Source of the DNA: Flavobacterium frigidarium DSM 17623
GTDB lineage: Bacteria > Bacteroidota > Bacteroidia > Flavobacteriales > Flavobacteriaceae
Reading direction: 5' to 3'
NCBI RefSeq assembly: GCF_000425505.1
Contig: NZ_AUDO01000014.1
Coordinates: 43,677 to 107,676, forward strand
Length of the DNA: 64,000 bases
Shown here: positions 17,648 to 28,500 of the stretch, in pieces
How positions within the stretch are numbered: position 1 is the first letter of the stretch
How the letters are laid out: each line of letters begins with the position of its first letter
Made by a program: the position numbers and the translations under genes
The notes under the pieces: generated by a model
Databases searched by the model: none
Seen by the model: the letters and a program-made list of their open reading frames with translations, nothing else
What the model was told of the DNA's origin: nothing

Positions 17648-17964
17648 AATAATTTCAGAATAAGGTTAGACAAAAAACTGAATATAATTAAAGTCACAAA
17701 ATTAAAACACCATGCATACAACCAGAGTTCGGTTTTTGTAATGGCATTATTATAATAGAAAAGATATTCGTTTTTTGAGTTTAGTTCTTTTACCAGCAGA
17801 CTAACGGCAAATCCTATCGTCAAGAAAGTATATTTAAAAGCAAAAATCCCAAGAAAAAGTACCGGCATAATGCATACAGCCAAATTGATTATTAGCGTAC
17901 TCTTGAAGAAAATGAATATGTTAGCTGCTTTCTTGATTGTTCTTATTTTATGTAAAGAAAACAA
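17644..17964 (-). CDS. Small membrane protein, putative partner of the adjacent ABC ATPase
   Basis: A 106-residue protein with about three hydrophobic segments (IINLAVCIMPVLFLGIFAF, FLTIGFAVSLLV, WCFNFVTLIIFSFLSNLIL) and a basic N-terminus. It is shorter than any ordinary ABC permease. The 4-bp overlap with the downstream ATPase gene, in the order membrane protein then ATPase, makes it the obvious candidate membrane partner, possibly acting as a homo-oligomer. I do not recognise a family; function is inferred from context only. Confidence 0.65.
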   Translation of the reverse strand: MFSLHKIRTIKKAANIFIFFKSTLIINLAVCIMPVLFLGIFAFKYTFLTIGFAVSLLVKELNSKNEYLFYYNNAITKTELWLYAWCFNFVTLIIFSFLSNLILKLF

Positions 17965-18005
17965 TTTCTTACATACAACAAGCTAAAAATTTGCAAATTA
18001 ATGTG

Positions 18006-20771
18006 CTACACTACTTTCTCTTGAAATGGAATGTTTTTATCTAAAATCTCTTGTAGTAAAGTGACAATTTGGACTTTATAATTGGCCATAATAATCTCGT
18101 CGATAATCATTTCGCTATCTCTGTCTTCCTTAAAATTGAAAGGTAAAAATCCCGATTTTAAATTTTTAAACGAAATAATTCCAGCTTCAATAGGCTTTGA
18201 TTCTGCCAAAGTCTCGTACATGAAAGCGTAAGCCAACACCTGAATGATTTTGTCGTTTTTAATATCTTCAGTTAATCCGCGCCACGTTTTAAGTGTCACA
18301 CTTGCTTTCTCCACTTTACCTGTTTTGTAATCAATGATTCTAATGTTTCCATTGCGTTCTTCGATTCTGTCTACATTTCCTTTTATAAGTACTGGAAAAG
18401 GCAAACTTGGATCGGTAAGCACTCGCTCATAGGTTTTTTCTAAAGCAATAATTTTAATAGCATCACCTGCTTTAATACCCTCTAACTCTACTTTTAAAAA
18501 GTTGTGCACATTTCGTTTTGCTACTTCAAACGCGAGTAGATTTCGACCTTTCTTAATTTCGCCCTCCTTATAAACTGCTTTAAACTGCGTGAGCACCTCA
18601 GCATCTATCAATTTGAAACAATTTACGATATCAGCCTCTGATATAAATTTGCCAACAAATGGATCGTACAATACTTTTAAAGTTTCGTGAATAATAGTTC
18701 CTAAAGTATTTAAAGCTATATTCTCTTCTACCTCATCTACTTCCCTGATGCGTAAAATCTTCTGGAAATAAAACTGAATTGGGTTGCGTATATAACTCGT
18801 CAATGCCGAGGGAGAAAACCCTACCGCTGCAATTTCCTTGAGTCGGTCCATCACCGCCTCTGATTTTTCTATGACCATTGGCTTATAGGCCTTTTCAGGG
18901 AGAACGGCATTATAAATTTCATGCGTTAAATTATGATTGGCTTGCTTTTCTACTTCCAACTGTGTGATAAAACGGCTTTTTTCACCAGCATCTAGTCCGT
19001 CACTTTCTGTATTGTAAAGCAAGTAAACATTCTTAGCACGTTGCAGTAAATGGTAAAAGTGGTAGGTGTAAATGGCATCCTTTTCTTTAAATGTAGGCAG
19101 TCCCAATTCTCTTTTGACATCATAAGGAATAAAGGAATTTTGAGATTTACCCGCAGGGAATTTCCCTTCATTCATCGAGGTCACAATTACCGTATCAAAA
19201 TCCAATACACGACTTTCTAGCACTCCCATGATTTGCAAACCATTTAAAGGTTCCCCTTCAAATGAAACCTCAGCAAGATCAATTACTTGCTTATAAATCG
19301 CATGTAATGTGTCGATTTTATCAATGTGACTGTGCTGAGAATAATAATTAATTAGTTTATTAATTACTTTGAAAATAGCAAAAACAAAGGCTTTGGTTAT
19401 TTTCTCTTCTTCGTTATCGTTGCTTAAATTATTTTTGATTGTTAAAAGCAATTCCGAAATTGTTTCTAAGACAGCTATCGAACCTTGCTCCCATTTTTTA
19501 AATAATAGTAAAAACAAATCAGTAGGTTCAGGATTCAATTCCATTACCTTTTGATGTGTAATAAATGTATAATTATTTTGATTGATTATTTTAACCAATG
19601 CTGAAGTTTGAGCATAGGGTTCCACTAGGGGATGCGTTAAAATATCCAATACATCTTTATAATACAAAACATAGCTTTTAGCATTACGAGACAAGGCATT
19701 GGTATGCATTTTAAATAATTTGGCAATCAATATTTGCGCTGGATTATTTTTACTCGAGTAGCCCATTGTTATATTTAAAGCACCCACCGAGGCTGGCAGT
19801 GAATATAAAAGTGGCACTAGAACATTCTCCTCTCCAAGCACAATCGCAACCTTATCAAGTGAGGCCATTGGGTTTTCGTCAAGAATTTTTTCTATAATCG
19901 TCCCTGCAATTTTTGCCTGTCCTATTGTTTTAGGCGTACCAATTACTTGGATGTTTTTAGTTTGAGAAAATTCATCGACAATCCATTCAAATGGATTTGA
20001 CTTATAATGTTTCCAGTTAGATTTAAACCTCCTCAAAAACAGACCTGCATCGTGGTATGGATCGTTTAAAAATGTTTGATCAGCATCCCAAAATATTTTA
20101 GCTTGATCAACTGCAATCAAGTGCTGAATGATTTTTTCTTCACTTGCATTTAATGCATTGAATCCCGCAAAGAGGTATTTCTTATTCTGAATTGTTTTTG
20201 TGTATGGCAGTAAATTTTCCACCGCTTGTCGGTAAATCAATCCTTGGTAACCAATTCCCTTTTTTAATAGATGCGCATAAAATGCTTGGTAATAACTAGG
20301 TAACAATTTCCAAAAGTCGATGTACTTTTCTAGTAAAGTAGTTTTTTGTTCGACCTCAATTCCCCATTTTTTAATGTCTTCAATATCTTTTAAGTACGAA
20401 AGCACATGTGTAGGGTCAAGTAAGTAACGATCAATCTCGTTGAAGTCTTGTAATAGCATCTTTGCCCAGTTGGCAAACTGCTCAAATGTTTGTTGTTGTG
20501 CTTTATCTGTAATAGAGAGATACACTTCGTAAAATTCAAATAATAGCTCAATAGGATCAACCGTTCTAATCTGCGAAATGTCTTGAATAAAATCCTCTAT
20601 GCTAATAATTTCTGGTGAAAGAATATTTGTATTTACTTGCTTTTTTAAGGCATCAATCAAAAATATTTTTGCGCGTTTATTGGGTAAAACGACAATGGTA
20701 TCTGTTAAATCTTGGGCGTAATCATCAATTAAAACAGCGGCAATTTTATCTAGGAAAGAATTGTTTATCAT
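18006..20771 (-). CDS. addB: AddB-like PD-(D/E)XK nuclease/inactivated helicase
   Basis: A 921-residue protein of the AddB/RexB type, which forms with AddA a double-strand-break end-processing helicase-nuclease. The N-terminal two thirds are helicase-like (VVLPNKRAKIFLIDAL, MNEGKFPAG, YLLYNTESDGLDAGEKSRF) but lack a convincing Walker A, as in AddB. The C-terminal nuclease domain carries the motif GNVDRIEERNGNIRIIDYKTG. I see no clear four-Cys iron-sulfur cluster of the Firmicutes AddB kind. Its partner, at 25558-28803, is separated by kbl and two ompA-type genes on the same strand, so the pair is linked but not contiguous. Confidence 0.85.
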   Translation of the reverse strand: MINNSFLDKIAAVLIDDYAQDLTDTIVVLPNKRAKIFLIDALKKQVNTNILSPEIISIEDFIQDISQIRTVDPIELLFEFYEVYLSITDKAQQQTFEQFANWAKMLLQDFNEIDRYLLDPTHVLSYLKDIEDIKKWGIEVEQKTTLLEKYIDFWKLLPSYYQAFYAHLLKKGIGYQGLIYRQAVENLLPYTKTIQNKKYLFAGFNALNASEEKIIQHLIAVDQAKIFWDADQTFLNDPYHDAGLFLRRFKSNWKHYKSNPFEWIVDEFSQTKNIQVIGTPKTIGQAKIAGTIIEKILDENPMASLDKVAIVLGEENVLVPLLYSLPASVGALNITMGYSSKNNPAQILIAKLFKMHTNALSRNAKSYVLYYKDVLDILTHPLVEPYAQTSALVKIINQNNYTFITHQKVMELNPEPTDLFLLLFKKWEQGSIAVLETISELLLTIKNNLSNDNEEEKITKAFVFAIFKVINKLINYYSQHSHIDKIDTLHAIYKQVIDLAEVSFEGEPLNGLQIMGVLESRVLDFDTVIVTSMNEGKFPAGKSQNSFIPYDVKRELGLPTFKEKDAIYTYHFYHLLQRAKNVYLLYNTESDGLDAGEKSRFITQLEVEKQANHNLTHEIYNAVLPEKAYKPMVIEKSEAVMDRLKEIAAVGFSPSALTSYIRNPIQFYFQKILRIREVDEVEENIALNTLGTIIHETLKVLYDPFVGKFISEADIVNCFKLIDAEVLTQFKAVYKEGEIKKGRNLLAFEVAKRNVHNFLKVELEGIKAGDAIKIIALEKTYERVLTDPSLPFPVLIKGNVDRIEERNGNIRIIDYKTGKVEKASVTLKTWRGLTEDIKNDKIIQVLAYAFMYETLAESKPIEAGIISFKNLKSGFLPFNFKEDRDSEMIIDEIIMANYKVQIVTLLQEILDKNIPFQEKVV

Positions 20772-20782
20772 CCTATAAAAAT

Positions 20783-20812
20783 AAAAAAACGCCCCGATAA
20801 ATCGGGGCGTTT
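20783..20812 (-). terminator. Terminator downstream of the first OmpA gene
   Basis: ACGCCCCGAT and ATCGGGGCGT form a perfect 10-bp GC-rich stem followed on the minus strand by a T run. It separates the ompA-like gene from addB. Confidence 0.85.
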
Positions 20813-20836
20813 CCTATAAATATTTTGAAGAAATTA

Positions 20837-22267
20837 CTATTTAATCAAAGATACTTCTACTCTTCTGTTTTCAGCTTTTCCTTTAGCTGTTTTGTTAGAA
20901 GAAATTGGTTTAGTTTCACCGTAACCAGTAGATTTCAATCTGTCTCCGTTAATACCTTTTTCTACTAAATAGTTTCTAACTGCAGCAGCTCTATTTTCAG
21001 ATAAAGTTTGGTTTAACGCATTACTTCCATCACTATCAGTATGACCTTCTACCATGAAGTTAGAGTTAGGATACTCTTTCAAGATTGAATTGATAGACTC
21101 TAAAACTGGATACGTTTGAGTTTTGAAAGAAGATTTTCCTGAATCAAATAAGATTGTTTTACCGTAGTCATTCAATTGTTTGATCACTTCAGCAGAAACC
21201 TCAGGACATCCACCATTTGCAACAGTTCCTTTTACAGTAGGACATTTATCGTCTTTGTCTAATACTCCGTCTCCGTCAGTATCTGGCCAAGGACATCCAG
21301 CATTTTCTTTAGGACCTGCAACGTTTGGACATTTGTCATCTTTATCAGCAACACCATCTCCGTCAGCATCAGGACAACCGTTTAAAGCTGCTAAACCAGC
21401 AACATTTGGACAAGCATCATCTTTATCAGCGATTCCGTCTCCATCTGTATCAGGACATCCATTTAATTCTTTTGGACCTGCAATATTTGGACATGCATCA
21501 TCTTTATCAGCAATACCATCACCGTCAGTATCAGGACAACCGTTGAATTCTTTTAAACCAGCAATTTCTGGACATTCATCGTCTTTGTCATAAATTCCAT
21601 CACCATCAGTATCTTTTCCTCCAAATTTGAAGATAATACCTGCAGTATGTTGGAAGTGAGATGGTGCATCTGGAGCTCCAGCAACATCTTCTCTATCTCC
21701 GTAAGATTTCTTATAAGAGGTTTCAAGAGCCAAACCTAACTTATCAGTAAACCAGAAAGTTAATCCAGCACCTGGATTTACAGTACCAAAACTGCTATCT
21801 CCAAAGAAAGTGTATCCTCCACCAATGTGTAACGATGGGTCGATTACTTTTGAACCAATTAAATTCATGAAGCTATATCTTAATGAAGCGTCAATCCCGT
21901 AGTACATTAAGTCACCAGGATTAGTATTTGTGTTACCGTGCAAATCACTTCCTGGAGCTGTAGGATCAAATCTAACATACCTGTCAATTTTATTAACAGA
22001 ACCTTGCAATCCTACAGAGATATTATCTCCTAAGAACCTTGATACACTGATGTAAGATACTGTAGGAATCATATTCCAATTACTTTTTACATCAAATGGC
22101 TGAGCAAAAATGTCATTTAAAGAACCATCATTTCCTTTTGCACTAGTTCTAGTGTCTACAGCATTAGCTCCAAATGAGATTGCCCATGGATTATTGCTGT
22201 CTTGGGCTTGAGAACTTAATCCCATAACCATCATACCCCCAAGTAAAAATTTGTTAAGATTTTTCAT
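20837..22267 (-). CDS. OmpA-family outer membrane protein with thrombospondin type 3 repeats (copy 1)
   Basis: A 476-residue outer-membrane porin-like protein. The signal peptide [18 protein letters not shown] precedes an N-terminal beta-barrel domain of about 200 residues. Five calcium-binding TSP3 repeats follow (pattern DTDGDGIxDKDDxCPxxAG...NGCP) and then a C-terminal OmpA peptidoglycan-binding domain with [21 protein letters not shown] and NYLVEKGI. It links the outer membrane to the cell wall and is usually abundant. It is a close paralogue of the next gene (22670-24103) and each has its own promoter and terminator. Promoter: TGCATTTG at 22303-22310, with TTTG at 22330-22333. Confidence 0.95.
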   Translation of the reverse strand: MKNLNKFLLGGMMVMGLSSQAQDSNNPWAISFGANAVDTRTSAKGNDGSLNDIFAQPFDVKSNWNMIPTVSYISVSRFLGDNISVGLQGSVNKIDRYVRFDPTAPGSDLHGNTNTNPGDLMYYGIDASLRYSFMNLIGSKVIDPSLHIGGGYTFFGDSSFGTVNPGAGLTFWFTDKLGLALETSYKKSYGDREDVAGAPDAPSHFQHTAGIIFKFGGKDTDGDGIYDKDDECPEIAGLKEFNGCPDTDGDGIADKDDACPNIAGPKELNGCPDTDGDGIADKDDACPNVAGLAALNGCPDADGDGVADKDDKCPNVAGPKENAGCPWPDTDGDGVLDKDDKCPTVKGTVANGGCPEVSAEVIKQLNDYGKTILFDSGKSSFKTQTYPVLESINSILKEYPNSNFMVEGHTDSDGSNALNQTLSENRAAAVRNYLVEKGINGDRLKSTGYGETKPISSNKTAKGKAENRRVEVSLIK

Positions 22268-22302
22268 ACTTATTTTTAATTATTATTTTAGTTAATTCCG
22301 CA

Positions 22303-22333
22303 CAAATGCAGTACGATTATAGTAAACCACAAA
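22303..22333 (-). promoter_or_regulatory. Promoter of OmpA copy 1
   Basis: On the minus strand TTTG (22330-22333) is followed after 19 nt by TGCATTTG (22303-22310). Position and spacing match the promoter of the paralogue, with one deviation from TAnnTTTG (TG instead of TA). Confidence 0.65.
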
Positions 22334-22617
22334 AACAAAAATTTATTGTCATAAACTCTATTTAATAGCGCTATCTCCTTTAAAAACTTTAATGCATTTT
22401 GCCGTACCTATTGCATAACTTATTGACATATAATTCTATCAAAATAAAAGTTATTACAAATAAAATACTAGCATTGAATGGCATTAAAAGCTATCAGTAG
22501 AAAATTTTCAGCTTGTTTGTAAATAGAGAGGGTTAACGCTTTTGAATGACGTTTGGCTTGCTCTTCTGTTACAATTAATGACGTTTATTTTCAATAAAGA
22601 ATTGTCTGCGATTCCAT

Positions 22618-22647
22618 AAAAAAAACGCTCCGACAAATCGGAGCGTT
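22618..22647 (-). terminator. Terminator of OmpA copy 2
   Basis: AACGCTCCGA and TCGGAGCGTT pair around CAAA, and the minus-strand side ends in a T run. It resembles the copy 1 terminator in form but differs in stem sequence. Confidence 0.85.
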
Positions 22648-22669
22648 TCTTGTAAATATTTAGAATAAA

Positions 22670-24103
22670 TTATTCCTTAATTAAAGAAACTTCAACTCTT
22701 CTGTTTTCAGCTTTTCCTTTAGATGTTCTGTTAGATGCAATTGGTTTAGTTTCACCAAAACCAGTAGATCTTAATCTGTCTGTGTTAATTCCTTTTTCTA
22801 CTAAGTAGTTTCTTACTGCAGCAGCTCTATTTTCAGATAAAGTTTGGTTTAACGCATTACTTCCATCGCTATCAGTATGACCTTCGATCATAAAGTTAGA
22901 GTTAGGATATTCTTTCAAGATATCATTGATTGATTGTAATACTGGGTAAGATTGAGATTTGAAAGAAGATTTTCCTGAATCAAATAAGATTGTTTTACCG
23001 TAGTCATTCAATTGTTTGATTACTTCAGCAGAAACCTCAGGACAACCACCATTAGCAACAGTTCCTTTTACAGTAGGACATTTATCATCTTTGTCTAATA
23101 CTCCGTCTCCGTCAGTATCTGGCCAAGGACATCCACCGTTATCTTTAGGACCTGCAACGTTTGGACATTTGTCATCTTTATCAGCGATTCCATCTCCGTC
23201 AGCATCAGGACAACCGTTTAAAGCTGCTAAACCAGCAACATCTGGACAAGCATCATCTTTATCAACAATTCCGTCTCCATCTGTATCAGGACATCCGTTA
23301 AATTCTTTTGGACCTGCAACATCTGGACATGCATCATCTTTATCAGCAATACCATCACCGTCTGTATCAGGACATCCGTTGAATTCTTTTAAACCAGCAA
23401 TTTCTGGACATTCATCATCTTTGTCATAGATTCCATCACCATCTGTATCTTTTCCACCAAATTTGAAGATAAGACCAGCAGTGTGTTGAAAGTGAGATGG
23501 AGCATCTGGAGTTCCAGAAGCATCTTCTCTATCTCCGAAAGATTTTTTGTAAGAGCTCTCAAGAGCTAAACCTACATTTTCAGTAAACCAGAAAGTTAAT
23601 CCAGCACCTGGATTAATAGTTCCGTAGCTACTGTCTCCAAAGAAAGTATACCCTCCACCAACATGTAAAGATGGGTCAATTACTTTTGATCCAATTACAT
23701 TCATGAAGCTGTATCTTAATGTAGCATCAATACCGTAGTACATTAAGTCACCAGGATTGCTGTTTACATAACCACGTGAATCGTGACCTGGAGCCGTTGG
23801 ATCAAATTTAACATACTTGTCAATTTTATTAACAGATCCTTGTAATCCGAAAGAGAAATTATCTCCTAAGTATCTCGATACACTAATGTAAGATACTGAA
23901 GGAAGAACGTTCCAATTGTCTTTTGTTTCAAATGGTTGAGAAAAATGACGGTCAAACCAACCATCACCTCCACCAGCACTAGTTCTAGTGTCTACAGCGT
24001 TAACTCCAAAAGAGATAGCCCATGGATTGTTACTGTCTTGAGCTTGAGAACTTAATCCCATAACCATCATAGCAGCAACTAAAATTTTGTTAAGATGTTT
24101 CAT
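22670..24103 (-). CDS. OmpA-family outer membrane protein with thrombospondin type 3 repeats (copy 2)
   Basis: A 477-residue paralogue of the 20837-22267 protein with the same architecture: signal peptide [18 protein letters not shown], beta-barrel, five TSP3 repeats and an OmpA domain ending [12 protein letters not shown]. The two are near-identical over the C-terminal half and diverge mainly in the barrel's N-terminal part, around residues 40-60 and 100-115, as expected for surface-exposed loops. It is a tandem duplication in which the copies keep separate regulation. It has a textbook Bacteroidota promoter at 24142-24172. Confidence 0.95.
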   Translation of the reverse strand: MKHLNKILVAAMMVMGLSSQAQDSNNPWAISFGVNAVDTRTSAGGGDGWFDRHFSQPFETKDNWNVLPSVSYISVSRYLGDNFSFGLQGSVNKIDKYVKFDPTAPGHDSRGYVNSNPGDLMYYGIDATLRYSFMNVIGSKVIDPSLHVGGGYTFFGDSSYGTINPGAGLTFWFTENVGLALESSYKKSFGDREDASGTPDAPSHFQHTAGLIFKFGGKDTDGDGIYDKDDECPEIAGLKEFNGCPDTDGDGIADKDDACPDVAGPKEFNGCPDTDGDGIVDKDDACPDVAGLAALNGCPDADGDGIADKDDKCPNVAGPKDNGGCPWPDTDGDGVLDKDDKCPTVKGTVANGGCPEVSAEVIKQLNDYGKTILFDSGKSSFKSQSYPVLQSINDILKEYPNSNFMIEGHTDSDGSNALNQTLSENRAAAVRNYLVEKGINTDRLRSTGFGETKPIASNRTSKGKAENRRVEVSLIKE

Positions 24104-24141
24104 ACTTATTTTTTTTAATTACAATTTTAGTTAATTACAAA

Positions 24142-24172
24142 CAAAAGTAACCCGATAATTATTAACCACAAA
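24142..24172 (-). promoter_or_regulatory. Promoter of OmpA copy 2
   Basis: On the minus strand TTTG (24169-24172), a 19-nt spacer, then TACTTTTG (24142-24149). It is an exact match to the Bacteroidota sigma-factor consensus. Confidence 0.8.
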
Positions 24173-24237
24173 ATCAAATGTTAAAAAAAACCACTTTTAT
24201 AACCCAAAAGTGGCAATTATATAAATCGAGATGATAA

Positions 24238-25431
24238 TTACACAACATTCAGAGAATGACCTACTTCAATAAACGCAGCAATAGCCTTATCTAGCTGTTC
24301 TTTTGTATGCGCAGCCGATAGCTGAACTCTAATTCTAGCCTTATCTTTTGGTACAACTGGGAAGAAAAATCCTATTACATAGATCCCTTTCTTTAACAAT
24401 TCGTCTGCCATTGTCTGAGATAATTTGGCATCGTACAACATAACCGGAACAATTGCCGAATCTCCATCAACAATATCAAAGCCCGCCTTCTTCATTCCTG
24501 CTTTAAAATAGTTTGTATTCCATTCTAATTGATCTCTTAATGTAGTATCCTTTTCTAATAGCTCAAAAACTTTAATAGATGCTCCTACAATTGCAGGTGC
24601 TAATGAGTTTGAAAACAAATAAGGTCTTGAACGTTGACGCAATAATTCGATAATTTCTTTTTTGGCTGTAGTGTACCCTCCCATGGCTCCACCTAAAGCT
24701 TTTCCTAATGTTCCAGTAATAATATCTACTCTACCCATTACTCCTTTTGCCTCAAGCGTCCCTTTACCAGTTGCTCCTATGAAACCTGCAGCATGGCATT
24801 CATCTACCATTACCATTGCATCGTACTTATCAGCAAGATCACAAATTTTGTCTAGTGGTGCCACAACACCATCCATAGAGAAGACACCGTCAGTTACTAT
24901 AATCTTAAAACGACTTCCAGCTTCATTGGCTTTAATCAATTGCTGCTCTAAATCTTCCATGTTGCTATTTTCATAACGGTAACGAGACGCTTTACACAAA
25001 CGCACCCCATCAATAATAGAAGCATGGTTCAAACTATCAGAAATTATTGCATCTCCTTCGCCTAATAATGGTTCGAATACTCCTCCGTTTGCATCAAAAG
25101 CTGCTGCGTAAAGGATCGTATCTTCAGTTCCGTAGAATTCCGAAATTTTTCTTTCTAATGTTTTGTGAATATCTTGTGTTCCACAAATAAAACGCACAGA
25201 TGACATTCCGAAACCGTGTGTGTCCATTGCATCTTTGGCTGCTTGAATCACTTCTGGATGTGATGACAATCCTAAATAGTTGTTTGCACAAAAATTCAAA
25301 ACCTTTTCTCCTGTCGAAATAGTAATCTCGGCATCTTGTGGGGAAGTAATAATTCTTTCTTTCTTAAAGATTCCGTTATCTTCTATCGTTTGCAATTCGT
25401 TTTGCAAATGTTCTTTTATTTTTCCGTACAT
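24238..25431 (-). CDS. kbl: Glycine C-acetyltransferase (2-amino-3-ketobutyrate CoA ligase)
   Basis: A 397-residue PLP enzyme of the alpha-oxoamine synthase family that converts 2-amino-3-oxobutyrate and CoA to glycine and acetyl-CoA in threonine breakdown. The PLP-binding Lys is K244 ([14 protein letters not shown]). Cofactor-contact motifs are [12 protein letters not shown] and [13 protein letters not shown]. Length matches E. coli Kbl (398 residues). No threonine dehydrogenase gene lies next to it, so tdh must be elsewhere. Related enzymes (BioF, serine palmitoyltransferase) are less likely because of the N-terminal sequence [13 protein letters not shown], which is Kbl-like. Confidence 0.93.
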   Translation of the reverse strand: MYGKIKEHLQNELQTIEDNGIFKKERIITSPQDAEITISTGEKVLNFCANNYLGLSSHPEVIQAAKDAMDTHGFGMSSVRFICGTQDIHKTLERKISEFYGTEDTILYAAAFDANGGVFEPLLGEGDAIISDSLNHASIIDGVRLCKASRYRYENSNMEDLEQQLIKANEAGSRFKIIVTDGVFSMDGVVAPLDKICDLADKYDAMVMVDECHAAGFIGATGKGTLEAKGVMGRVDIITGTLGKALGGAMGGYTTAKKEIIELLRQRSRPYLFSNSLAPAIVGASIKVFELLEKDTTLRDQLEWNTNYFKAGMKKAGFDIVDGDSAIVPVMLYDAKLSQTMADELLKKGIYVIGFFFPVVPKDKARIRVQLSAAHTKEQLDKAIAAFIEVGHSLNVV

Positions 25432-25557
25432 AATTTATGGTGTATTTTGTTTACAATTTTATTTATTATTCGAAAATCTGAATTTGAATTAGTAAAGAAA
25501 TGCATTCCTTACCCGCCTAAATTACTCATCAAATTTTACGAATTATTCATTTATCAG

Positions 25558-28500
25558 CTACAAATTTACCACTTCGATTTCTTTTCCGATGTAAATCAGT
25601 GCTTTTTTTACGACTTTATAACCCATTAGTTCAATTGCGTATTGGTAATTCTCCAGTTGCTTTTGATATTTAGCATTGTGCGCTCCTGTTTTATAATCTA
25701 ATAAATACACTTCTTTCAACTGATTTATTACCATTCTATCCGGCTTAATCGTATTTCCTTCTTTTTGAATAATCGTTTGTTCGTTTAACACAGCGTTTCC
25801 TGCCAAAAAACAAATTTCTAATTCAGGATGATTAATAATATCTAAAATTGTTTGATGAACTAGTTCTTTTTGACCAAAGTTTATTAATCCATTTTCTATC
25901 GCTTTTTCGACGGCCAACGTTACATCTTCTTTTGTTTTTACAAATGATAGAATTTCGTGCACTAAATTTCCATACTCAATAGATTCTTGTTGGTGCGTCC
26001 CCCACATTAAAGCTTCTCGTTGCGCAATTTTAATATTCTTAGGATTTAACGTTTCGGCAACAACTTCTATCTTTTTTGAAGTATCCACATGTTTTGACGC
26101 TGATGACAGTTTTATAGGATTTCCAAATTCATACTCAAATTTCTCTGGATCGAAACCGTCTTTACTTTCTAAATAATTAATAAAGAAAGCCGACATATTA
26201 TTTGTCTTTACTTCTCCCTTGCTAGACAAGTTCATATTCGAAATTACATATAGCTGTTCTTCAGCACGTGTAAGGGCTACATATAGAACATTGATATTAT
26301 CTAGTAGTTCTTCTTGTTTCTTCTGGTCGTAAACCATTTTTGCCTCTGCACTAAAACCCTCTACAGCCGCACTATTATCTATTAAAACCTTAGGTAAACC
26401 AAAATCCATTTCAGTTGCTTCTAACCATAATTTATCTTTTGGTTTCCTTCCATAATCTTCTTCTGCAAATGGCATAATCACTACTGGAAATTCTAATCCC
26501 TTTGATTTGTGAATGGTCATGATACGCACCGCATTATTTCCTTCTGGTGAAGGAATACTAAATTTCTCTGCGTTTTTATCCCAGAAATTCAAGAAATCAG
26601 CAATTCCGGCTTGGTTACGAACGTCACGTTCTAGAACAATGTCGAGGAAGTATTGCACATACGCTCCGCCGCCTTTGGCGAGCTTTGGCGATAAAAATTT
26701 TGCTATTACGATTTCAACCGCTTCATACAATGATTTTTTTCGAATGTTTTGAAAAGAAAGCGATATATCAAAACTCGTCAACCAACTCTCAAAATCCACT
26801 TCGTTTTTATGCTCCATCCCTTGCGCTATGAAATCATGAACTTCTAATTTATCTTGAATGTTTTCCCCGATATAATGCAGAAAATAGGCTTTAGCCTCTA
26901 AGTCGGCATTGTTTTTTAAGTATTTTAAAAGATGAATAATCAATCTTACTTCGGTAGCATTTTGAATCATCAATGTTTCTGATGACAAAAGCGGAATGTT
27001 TTGTTCAGTCAAATAATTGGCAATTGCAACTCCTTGTCCACGTTTGCGAGTTAAAATCACAATATCCTTATATTCAAAACCTTCTCGAAGGACTTTTTGA
27101 ATCTTATTTAAAGTCGCCAAAACAAATAATTCTGTTTTATCTAGCGCTTCCTCATCTTCATCGGCCGATTCTACTTTTGGAATAAAAGAAATATTCACAT
27201 AGCCTCCGGTTTTGTTATTTGTTTTTTGATGGCTGTGATTTTCATACAAATCTTTATAATCCGGATGCTCAAATTCTTCAGAAACCAGTTTAAAAAATTC
27301 GTTATTAAAATCAATAACTTGCGAATAGCTTCGGTAATTTTTATCTAAATGTTCCAGTTTTTTATCTGGATTATTAAACGGATTGTTGTCCTTACTCAAC
27401 TCAATAAACTGCTCCGCTTTTCCGCCACGCCAGCGGTAAATAGATTGTTTGGGATCGCCCACAATCATCAGCGTTCCTTTTTCGCCAAAATCATCCTGAC
27501 CCGAAAGTGCGTTGTCAATCAAGGGAATTAAATTTTGCCATTGCATCTCCGACGTATCTTGAAATTCATCAATAAAAAAATGGCGGTAACGCTCTCCTAA
27601 TCGTTCATATATAAAAGGAGCAGGTTGATTCTGAATTTCACGGTGAATGATTGCGTTGAATTCCGTTATGGAAAGGACATTTTGTTCTTCTTGAATCTTA
27701 GCCAGCTCGTTACTTACCGTATTCAATAAGGAAAGTGGCGTAATATTTTTTAGGAAAGCTTTGTAGAAATCTCTTTTTTCGAAATTTTTATAGATTGTAG
27801 CCAGAATTTGAATTAACTCCGGAATTAGATTTTCTATTAGCGCGCGGTCCTTTGCTGTTTTGTTGATAGCGATATCATCAGACTCGTGAAAGGTTTTATT
27901 TTTTGGATTGAATTTTCCGTCTCGAATGCTAATTAAGTGATTTGGAAACGTTCCTCTTGAAAACGACTTTAGATCAATGCCGTTATTCTCAATTAGCGTT
28001 AATGCTGCTTGCGCAAATTCGGCGTTATCTTTTTCTAAAACTTTACAGCTTTCTACTAATTTACTTTTTATTGCAACAAAATCGGCAATAGATTTATCAT
28101 GGAAATGCGTAATCTCAGAACGGTGGTTTTCGTTCAAAACCAATCGGCCTGTATCCAGAATTTCACGTGAAATGTCCCAAGATTTATCATCATCGGTTTT
28201 TTCCATCGTGAAATCGATTAGTAATTTAGTCAGCGTTTCATCTTCACCTGCTTGAGAAATAATAGCATCAACCGCTTCCACCAATAAATTTTCGGTGTCT
28301 AATGTCACTTCAAAAGTCATGGGCAAACCAAGATCATGGGCAAAAGCACGTATTACTTTATGCGTAAATTTATCGATAGTCGAAATATCAAAGGCGGCAT
28401 AATTGTGAATGATATGCTTGATGATTTGCTGCGATTTGGTCTTAATTTGGATAATCGAAAGACTAGTGTCTCCAGAAAGATCCTGCATCAAGTCGGCTGC

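Larger units (their letters stand above)
22268..22669. other. 402-bp gene-free stretch between the two OmpA genes
   Basis: It holds the promoter of copy 1 near 22303-22333 and the terminator of copy 2 at 22618-22647. The roughly 280 bases between them are AT-rich and show no gene, repeat or strong hairpin. Confidence 0.65.

Noticed and set aside
19070..19090. ATGGCATCCTTTTCTTTAAA inside addB, resembling the flank of the structured element
   Set aside because: The 3' flank AAAGATATAG and the hairpin are missing; chance coding similarity.
21180..21593. Plus-strand open frames of 137 residues opposite the OmpA TSP3 repeats (also 23016-23429)
   Set aside because: They are antisense shadows of the periodic Asp/Gly-rich repeats. 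They appear in both paralogues only because the sense repeats do.
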